Shown in pieces: positions 23,212 through 31,200 of a DNA stretch of 64,000 nucleotides. A program made the position numbers and the translations under genes. Position 1 is the stretch's first letter; every line of letters starts with the position of its first letter. Origin of the DNA: Drosophila persimilis (Eukaryota; Arthropoda; Insecta; Diptera; Drosophilidae); assembly GCF_003286085.1 (NCBI RefSeq), contig NW_020825496.1, positions 1-64,000 of the forward strand, read 5' to 3'. The notes under the pieces were generated by a model that ran no database searches, was not told the origin of the DNA, and was given only the letters and a program-made list of their open reading frames with translations.

Positions 23212-23400
23212 ATGTTTCAGGAGCCCACCTGTGCTAAGAGTAAGCCCAAGAAGGCGAGTTGTGGAATGCACAGACGCAAGAAGTCGGCTTGCAAAAAGCG
23301 GAAAAGCAGAAGGTCCAAGAAAAGATGCTCAAAGCCACCCTGCAAGTTTCGCAAATCCCGCAAATCCAACAAGTCAAAGTCCAAGACGAAATTTGGCTAA
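23212..23400 (+). CDS. Protamine-like tail ORF, 62 codons (unit 5)
   Basis: A 12-base deletion (ATGATCCTCACG region, between AAGACG and AAATTTGGC) removes four residues near the C-terminus without shifting the frame. All five cysteines and both basic blocks remain. The frame being kept after a deletion is the only length change seen among the five copies. Confidence 0.6.
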   Translation: MFQEPTCAKSKPKKASCGMHRRKKSACKKRKSRRSKKRCSKPPCKFRKSRKSNKSKSKTKFG

Positions 23401-23536
23401 AAAGAACCAAAGAAAATTACTGTAAATTCACACGTGTTGATCCTGGAAGTCGAGTTTTATAGACTGGAATATCCGTATTTCCAAGTTTTTTTCTATAAAC
23501 AAAATAATTTTATAAATATAAACAATTTTTATAAAC

Positions 23537-24657
23537 AAACGAGGGGGAACGTTGTGAGTTGCTGCGGACACCGCAACTCTACATTTATACCCGATACTAA
23601 GTCAGTATGGCTCTCCTCCGGCAGCGCCGCTAATATTAAACGACACGACAAAGAGTGCGTGCGAGAGAGACAGAAAATCAGTCTGAGCGTGACGTCGGGC
23701 GCTGCGTAGCCAATGCAAATTGATTTGTTCCTTTTGGCTACAAAAATTATCTGATCTGATCCAGATTCAGCAATCTGATAGATATGGTCATTATCTATGA
23801 TTCTGCGTTTTTAGTTTTCTCAAATCTGCAATATTGTGGATGCAACAGAAATTTGTGGGTGGGGCGAAATTTTGAGATATACGTTTTATAGTGAGATCTA
23901 ACAGAAGTGCGGATACCAAATTTGGTTACTCTAGCTTTAATAGTCTCTGAGATTTGTGAATATCCCAAGATTTGCATTCTTTGCGGGGGCGGAAGGGGGT
24001 GTGGCGAAATTTTGAAACAAACTCGTCTCGGTCCGATATATTTGGAGTGTGGATACCAAATTTGGTTGCTCTAGCTTTTATGGTCTCTGAGATCTAGGCG
24101 CTAATGTTTTACTCTAAGCAAAGCCGCCTATGCTACGTGTGTGTTAGAGACAGACAGGGCGAGAACAAATGAAATTGTTTTCTTGATGCTGGCTATAATA
24201 ATAATACGATCCAATTCAGATTCTGCAGTCTAAAAGATATGGTCATTCTCTACGATTCTGCGTTTTTTGGTTTTCTCGTATCTTTAAAATTGTGGATGCC
24301 ACAGATTTTCGCCCTTTGTGGGGGCGGAAGTGGGCGGGGCAAAGTTTTGAAATATTTTTGTAGCAGTGACATATCACAGAAGTCTGGATCCAAAACATCG
24401 TTGCTCTGGCTCTTATAGTCTTTGAGCATTAGGCGCTGAAGGGGACGGACAGACGGACAGACGGACGGACGGACAGACGGACAGACGGACGGACGGACAG
24501 ACGGACAGACAGACATGGCTCAATCGACTCGGCTATTGATGCTGATCAAGAATATATATACTTTATGGGGTCGGAAACGATTCCTTCTGGACGTTACACA
24601 CATCCACTTTTACCACAAATCTAATATACCCCAATACTCATTTTGAGTATCGGGTAT
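23537..24657 (-). mobile_element. ISY closing the array
   Basis: It starts AAACGAGGGGGAACG and ends GAGTATCGGGTAT, joined to the TAF5-like fragment exactly as at 1411. It has a longer tetranucleotide core (24442-24513) and a deletion near 23848 (ACAGAAATTTGTGGG). This copy carries no inverted ISY-1 piece. Confidence 0.85.
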
Positions 24658-25082
24658 AAAAAGCATGAGCTTTTCGATGCGCCTCTTGTACGAGTCGTAC
24701 AGCTCGTGTTTGTTCCTACCTACGAAGTATATATGCCTCTGCAACTTTCCGCTCCAGACCATTTTCAGGTAAGCAATGGCCAGAGTGGGATACAGCATCA
24801 CGTATAGTTCAACTTACGAAAGTCAACCATTTCCTTGGTGACCTTCCGGATCGTCTCGAACATCTGCTCATAGTCCTCGGGCACCTTATCTGGTACAGTA
24901 CTACAGAACCTTTGCTGGATCGGTCCGAGTCCAGCGAACTCATAAAAATCGACGAAATCTTCGTCGAATTTACTGTTACCCACGCCGTCATCTTTCTGCA
25001 CCTCCGATATCCCAGAGTCTAAAACTGTGTCAGCTTCTGCGTGGTTATTTATAAGCAGCGAGACATTTATTGCATGTCCCAT
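24658..25082 (-). pseudogene. TAF5-like N-terminal domain fragment, copy 2
   Basis: It is nearly identical to 1412-1829, but one base is missing at about 24815 (TTCAACTTACG against TTCATACTTACG). The reading frame therefore breaks between the N-terminal 90 residues (25082-24798) and the LYPTLAIAYL segment (24801-24610). It also has four extra residues around GRNKHELYD. Like copy 1, it is cut at its 3' end by ISY. The TAF5/cannonball relationship is a pattern match from the YEL..LYP…AYL spacing. Confidence 0.45.
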
Positions 25083-25844
25083 CGGTCTTTTGCCAGGGTT
25101 CCTTGCATTTTTTTTTTTTTTTGTTCGATTTCTTAATTTTGTGGCGATTACTAATTCTGATATAGGAATTTATAGGGCGATTTCAATATAACGTGACAAC
25201 TGTATACGTTAGTTGTCCGTCCAACCAGCACACGAGTCGTTCTAGAAAAGAGGAAACAGGGTTTCAATAGTTTCCACAGTTGCAATCGACTTCGATATAC
25301 ACATAAACAGCTGAGTGGCCTGCTTACATAACGAGTGAGCGATGAGATTATCAAAAGGATTGCGCAGACGCAACCGTGTCCAATGCAGCGTGTCCAATAG
25401 CCATAGAAGATTTTAGTGTGTGGCTGCGACAGGATTTCAATGTTGTTCTGGATATAGCACAGCAATTGATGATAGCTATCGATACGGTATGAAACACTGT
25501 CGACACAAAAATTTAAACTCGGTCGAATTATTTCGAAGTCGTAGTACAACAATACGCGAAAGCCGGAGAATGTATGTATACTTAATATTAAAATTAGTGA
25601 CAAAAACATCGAAACGATACGATGTGGAAACGATTCATAGCTTCATTGGACATCTTTGTTTTGGCGTTTCCTTTTCCGTCAAAGAATCTGCACAAGAATT
25701 TTTGCTGTAAAAGTTTCAACTGAAAAATAAGTAAAATAAGTCAAATTTGTATGGCGTACCGATGCGTCCCTTTGATCCCAACTTCCACGACCTGGATGCC
25801 GACTTTCGTTTCACTTTAACTTTTATGTCTATTTTTTTTCAGAA
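25083..25844. other. Intergenic part of the duplicated module, copy 2
   Basis: It matches 1830-2591 with a few base changes. It contains the same overlapping, unassigned ORFs on both strands (25151-25609 minus, 25420-25710 plus). Confidence 0.35.
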
Positions 25845-26054
25845 ATGGTTGAACAGCTTAAGTTTCCCCAATCGTTTATGGTTATACGACAATCGTCGTA
25901 TTCGTTGAAAGCGGTATCCAACGGCCACACATCTCTGGGCATCGTCGCATCTGATGGCGTCGTCATTGGCACAACAACGCGAAAGACTTCGGAACTAATG
26001 GAAGCGCGACATGGCGCACGTGGCCCCAATGTAAATTTTCATACAAAAAATTGA
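25845..26054 (+). pseudogene. Proteasome alpha-2-like exon fragment, copy 2
   Basis: The 69-codon sequence is the same as at 2592-2801, with LKAVSNGHTSLGIVASDGVV in place of the family's …LAAVSGGAPSVGIIASNGVV…. Downstream, 31 bases (AAGCAAAGCCACGACCAGG…, near 26127-26157) are present that copy 1 lacks. The copies therefore share ancestry but are not the product of very recent exchange. Confidence 0.5.
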
Positions 26055-26280
26055 ATTACAAATACACAAGAAACTCAATCGAAGGAGTCTCTCAGGTTTA
26101 AGTTGAATGAAATATGTCGGATTGAAAGCAAAGCCACGACCAGGACTCATTTTAGTTGAAGGTTGTTCTCCGTACGAGCAACATCTGTAGCTACAAATTT
26201 CCTTTTTTTAATTTCAAATAATTAGTACTAGTATTTTTATTGTAATTTTTCCGAATTTTTGTTCTTTATTCTTTGGTTTT

Positions 26281-26472
26281 ATGAAAATTTCTAAGATGAG
26301 CTCTGTTACCGCATTTTAAATTACCTGCGGGACAGCAAACGCCGCAAAGCCATATGGATCCATATACCACGGGCAGAGCGCGGTACACGTCGCAGCGCAG
26401 CGTTGGCTTGCGATCTCCCCAGGCCACAGAGCTCGGTACCGAGTTCTTTGCGCATTTGAATCCACTAATTAG
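26281..26472 (+). pseudogene. MST-HMG box, doubly broken (unit 6)
   Basis: A one-base deletion (GCATTTTAAATT against GCATATTTAAATT) makes a stop after 12 codons. The extra A in the CAAAC run is also present here, so that lesion predates the array. The second half with the conserved tryptophan and RARYR is still recognisable. Confidence 0.6.
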
Positions 26473-26499
26473 TGCCGCAGTTCCCATTCGACGACTACT

Positions 26500-26914
26500 C
26501 TAGGCCCCGCGACGCGACCCCCGATCTCCTCCAATGTGCTGCTCTAATTTCTCCACGGAGTTGAATTGTCCATCACTACCTCCATCGTTACGAGCACGAC
26601 GTTGCTTGTGGCGGGCCTTGACCATGGCTGTCTTCTTAATTGGCTGCTTGATTTGCTCCATGGAGTTTTGCTTGCCGTCTCCAGCGCCTACTTTACGATC
26701 GTTTCCGTGCTTATAGCCGTCCTTAATCATGGAAGCTCGAATTGTCCCACCGAGTTGCACTTTCCGTCTCCACCACCATCGTTGCGACCACGCCCTTGAC
26801 CATGACAGTTGTCCCAATGTGCTGCTCGTCTCCAGCTTCTTCGTAACGATCACGCTTTTGTTGTTTTGCGGACACGTTGGCACTGTCGCCAATATCCCGC
26901 TCGAAGTGCAACAT
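26500..26914 (-). pseudogene. Broken minus-strand reading frame (unit 6)
   Basis: This is equivalent to 5468-5882, with one change in the repeat (SVEKLEQH). The family is not recognised. Confidence 0.35.
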
Positions 26915-27015
26915 CGACTTTAGCTTGAAGTGGAGCTCGTTGGCGAACTCGTGATCAGACTTCCGGTTTTAAAATTAAGTTCCTATAAAAATTAAAACAA
27001 AATTAAACCAATAAA

Positions 27016-27240
27016 ATGGATGAAATACAAGAAAAAGGAATCCGGGGGAAAGAAGAAAGGGCAGTCGAAGAAAACAAAGGGGAAAACGATGGGGAAAATC
27101 AGGGAATAATTGCAGGCGGGGAAGAGAATGTGGGAGTGAGGAAAAGTAAGGGAAAAGTAAGAATACCCTTTGAAACGAAAGAAGAAAACCAGCTCCTTCT
27201 CACAGAAGCCGCACTTATTATAGGTTTTCATTATTTTTAG
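27016..27240 (+). CDS. Charged ORF, 74 codons (unit 6)
   Basis: The start is the same as at 5984, but the array's TGA is replaced (AAAGTAAGAATACCC against AAACTATGAATACCC). The frame runs on through RIPFETKEENQLLLTEAALI to a stop after 74 codons. If any version of this ORF is real, this is the longer ancestral-looking one. No homologue is recognised. Confidence 0.3.
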   Translation: MDEIQEKGIRGKEERAVEENKGENDGENQGIIAGGEENVGVRKSKGKVRIPFETKEENQLLLTEAALIIGFHYF

Positions 27241-27797
27241 TCACTGTGCAACATTTCCGAGATGCAAAGATGCCGCCTGCCTTTACCTTTGCCTTTGCCT
27301 CTTCGCCGAGTAATTAAAATGCAAAGCAAAGTTTAGCAATTTGAGCCTAATAATAATGGCAGCAGAAGCAGCAGCGAACAGGAGCGGACGGCAGCATAAC
27401 GGGCGGGAAATCAACAAACAAACAACTAAATGGGGACAAACAACAAAATGGTTAGCCCCATTTTGGCACATTTCAACGCATCATTTCCCAGAGATGCCAG
27501 ACATTGAAACTGTCTTAACGTTTTCAATTTCCGTCTCAAAGCCGAGAGCAGGGAAGAGAGAGAGAGAGCAGGAAAGAGAGAGGTTGAGAGAGTAAAGTGT
27601 GGCAATTGAAAATTGAATGTGTCCCGTCGTCGAAGTGGACACAGACCCCAAAAACATCATAAAAGCTTAGACCTAGAACCGCATAATGCACTGAGAGAAT
27701 ATTTATGGAGACTACGATATATTTCGATTAACATACAGGCGATAACGTTACATATCGATAGCCATAAAACGTGAAATATTATTTTGATCAAAACATT
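27241..27797. other. Unit 6 non-coding remainder
   Basis: It contains the low-complexity GCAGCAGAAGCAGCAGC and GAGA runs and the beginning of the AT-rich spacer. No gene is seen. Confidence 0.6.
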
Positions 27798-28274
27798 TGT
27801 TGAGACAACGAGCTTTTTCGCTGACTATGATTGTTCAATAATTTCACAAATTATTAATTTCCGAAAACGTTATAAATTTTATTATAGGTATTTTGTGTGT
27901 TGAGGGTGGCCGAAGATGCCAGAGCCTTTTACAATAGTATTAGAGTGACACACTTGGATGAGGCAAGCGAGCCGATCTCGAGCCAAAGTAATAGATTGGG
28001 GACAAAAAGGGTCTGTTCTCCAACTATATCAAGCGGTAACTGCTAGAGCAGGCGCAGCTGCTGACGGCTTAGCGACGGCATAGTAAAAGAAAAGATAACA
28101 AGAGCGAGCATAGATAAGAATAGATGATTAAATGAGAGCATGTTGCTGAGCGAGCATAGATAAAGCTACGCTTACGTTACGTTAGTTTAGTATAATGACC
28201 AAAATAGAAAAGAAAGTGAATTGATAGGCAATAAAACAATGGTATAAAATTTACACTCGGGCTTCGCCCGAACA
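27798..28274 (-). repeat. BEL-A 3' LTR
   Basis: It begins TGTTGAG and ends CGAACA. It matches the other LTR except for a few changes (GCCAGAGCC/GCCAGGGCC, ATAGTAAAAG/ATAGGAAAG). The stop of the gag-pol frame lies inside it at 28251. Confidence 0.92.
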
Positions 28275-31200
28275 TACTCCCCCCGTGGAAGGATCCATGC
28301 CTTTCACCTCATCTCGTAGAGGCAATAGACATAGTTTTGCAAGTGCTCTTCGGCTAACACCTGTAGCCATCCTGATCAAGGCGACTCGAGATACGCCATC
28401 AGCTCCTGGGATGAGCTCGAGGATTCTCGCTAGAGGCCACTTCAGAGGAGGGAAGTTCTCGTCCTTAACAAGAACGACATCATTGACGTGAAGCTCAGGA
28501 TTCCGGGTGCGCCACTTCGTTCTTTCTTGAAGACTGGTTAAATACGATTGGCGCCAGCGAGACCAAAAGATTTGCTGAAGCTGTGTGACCTTCTGCCAAC
28601 GGTCCAAGCGATCGACGTTTAAATGAACCAAGTCAGGCTCCAAGAAGGTTGTGATAGGGGCGCCAACTAGAAAATGGCTGGGCGTGAGTACATCGAGATC
28701 TGCAGGGTTCTCTGAAAGAGGAAACAATGGCCTTGAATTAATGATTGCACAGATATTGCACGCGAGAGTGCGCAGCTCATCAAATCCAAGAAGCGAGGAT
28801 CCGAGGGCACGTCGAAGATGATGCTTAGCAAGCTTGACTGACGCCTCCCACAATCCTCCAAAATGTGGCGATCTAGGAGGAATGAAACGCCAATCGATGC
28901 AATCGTTGAGACAAGCTTGATGCACGGCTTCTTGATGACTGTCGCTTAGGAATAGCGACTTAAGTTCCGCCAGTTCGTTCCGCGCTCCAACAAAATTTGT
29001 GGCATTATCTGACCAAATACGAACCGGTCTTCCACGGGTGCAAATGAAACGGCGAAGAGCAGAGAGGAACGCAGATGTTGTAAGATCCTTCACAAGCTCG
29101 ATGTGAACCGCCTTGGTGGAGAAGCATATAAAAATGCTCATGTAGCACTTTAGTGGGGGCCGGTTTCGAACTTCTGATTTATACAGGAACGGACCGCAAT
29201 AGTCCACGCCGGTAACTAAAAATGCACGAGATTCGCTGACTCTGTCCACCGGAAGATCTGCCATTATTTGCTCGAGAGTTCGAGGCTTCACTCTAAAGCA
29301 TCTGACACACTTTTGGATTACGTGTGCTACGGTCTTTCGGCCACCGATTGGCCAGTACGTTTGACGAATGATGGCTAATAGCGACTGGGGTCCAGCGTGA
29401 AGGTGCTTTTCGTGTAAGTGCCGTATCAGAGCAGAAGTGATGGAATGATTCTTGGGCAATATTATGGGATGCCGTGCTTCAAAGTCCAAGGTAGAGTTTT
29501 TAAGACGCCCTCCAACTCGAAGCAAACCGCAATCATCTAAAAATGGCGAAAGAGAGGCGATCGAGCTTGAAGCCTTGATGTCCTTTCGCGTTTCCAGGGC
29601 TCTTATTTCAGTGGATAGACGAGATTGTTGAGTAAGACGAATAAGCAGTTCGGTTCCCAAACGCAAGTCCTCCACAGTTATTCCAGACTTTCGTCGATGA
29701 ATGAATTTGCATACATACGCAAAAATTCTTTGCATTTTGGGGAAGGAATTTACAAACTTTGATTCTTCCACCAAATATCTTGACGCGCAGTTTGTAATTA
29801 GTATGGTTTTTCGTGCCTCCAAAACCGGCTCTGGAAGAGCAGGTGTACTTGGCCATTGATCCTTACTGGCTGTCAAGTATGTAGGTCCATACTTCCAAAG
29901 ATGAGAATTGATGAGCTCAGCTGGTAATGATCCTCGAGAAAGCATATCGGCAGGGTTTAGATCAGTTGGCACGTGCAGCCAAGACATTCCAGATGTGAGT
30001 TCCTGAATAACAGAAAGTCTATTAGCGACAAATACATTGAAGTTGGATGGTTGATTCTTGATCCAAGCCAAAACGACTGTGGAGTCACACCAGCAATAAT
30101 AAGAGCACTTGAAGTTCATCAAAGACACTTCATGCATAAGCTGAGCGAGTAGCGCTGCACCACATAATTCCAACTTGGGTATTGTGATAGTCTTCAGTGG
30201 CGCTACACGAGATCTGGAAGATAGAAGATTTGCCTTGACTCCATTGTCGCCTTGCGAAACAGCGTAGATGCAAGCTCCATAAGCACTCATGCTGGCATCA
30301 CAAAATCCATGCATTTCAAGGTTGCTGCTTCGAAGGAAAGATAGGCGCGGGAAAGAAATTTGTTGCATAGAGTCAAACTGCTGAATAAAGTTGATCCAAG
30401 TTGTGCGTAAGGAGACTGGCAGACTTTCATCCCAATGAAGCTTTTCTTTCCACAGCTGCTGTAGAAATATTTTTGCTTTAGTAATAACTGGCCCTATAAG
30501 TCCGAGTGGATCATAAAATCGTGCAATAGTTGACAATACAACTCGCTTAGTTGGTTTCGAAGGGACTTGATTGGGACAGAATGAAAATAATAGCTCATCC
30601 GAAGTGGGATTCCATGCTAAACCTAGCGTCTTGGTTACATCGCTGCCATCAGTAAATTTAACAAATGTTTCCCTATCTTCATGGGGTGTTTGATCGAGTA
30701 CATATGTATCGTTGGAACACCATTTTCTGATCTTGAAATTTCCTTTGGCTAATAGTCCTGACACCTGGCGAATTATTTCCAGCACCTCATTTGTAGTATC
30801 TCCCCCCGTTAGCAAATCATCCACGTAAAAGTCCCGCAGCACAACTTCAGAGCCAATTGGATATGACGAACTCTCGTCTGCCGCTAGTTGGTGCATAGAA
30901 CGGACGGCCAGAAATGCTGCTGGTTTCGTTCCATAGGTCACGGTATCCAGCTTGAATGTCCTTAGCTCCTCGAGGGGTGAGTCACGCCACAGTATGCACT
31001 GCAGAAAACTATCTTGGGGCGAGACACGGACGCATCTATACATTTTACAAATGTCACCAGTCAATGCTATACGAAAGGTACGAAATCGAAGAAGAGTCGT
31101 AACTAACTTTGGCTGAATTGTTGGGCCTGACATCAATATATCGTTGAGGGAATATCCTGTAGATGTACAAGCGGATCCGTCGAAAACTACTCGGAGTTTT

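Larger units (their letters stand above)
5176..24657 (+). repeat. Tandem array of five ~3.95-kb protamine-type units
   Basis: Equivalent ATG positions at 5248, 9197, 13145, 17096 and 21038 give periods of 3949, 3948, 3951 and 3942 bases. Units differ by scattered single-base changes and small indels only. The order within each unit is frameshifted HMG box (+), broken reading frame (-), small charged ORF (+), AT-rich spacer, tail ORF (+), ISY (-), then a partial ISY (+). The fifth unit ends in an ISY that abuts the TAF5-like fragment rather than another unit. A related, partly different unit follows at 26207. Such uniformity implies recent expansion or ongoing homogenisation. Confidence 0.95.
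26207..27797 (+). repeat. Unit 6, partial, left of BEL-A
   Basis: It starts AATTTCAAATAATTAG directly after module 2, with no ISY between. It matches units 1-5 up to TTTTGATCAAAACATT (equivalent to about 6708) and is then cut by BEL-A. It keeps about 57 bases (27235-27291, …CACTGTGCAACATTTCCGAG…) that are deleted in units 1-5, so it represents an older unit form. The tail ORF region is absent. Confidence 0.85.

Noticed and set aside
24442-24513. CRISPR-like regular repeats
   Set aside because: A tetranucleotide microsatellite inside a eukaryotic transposon, with no spacers.
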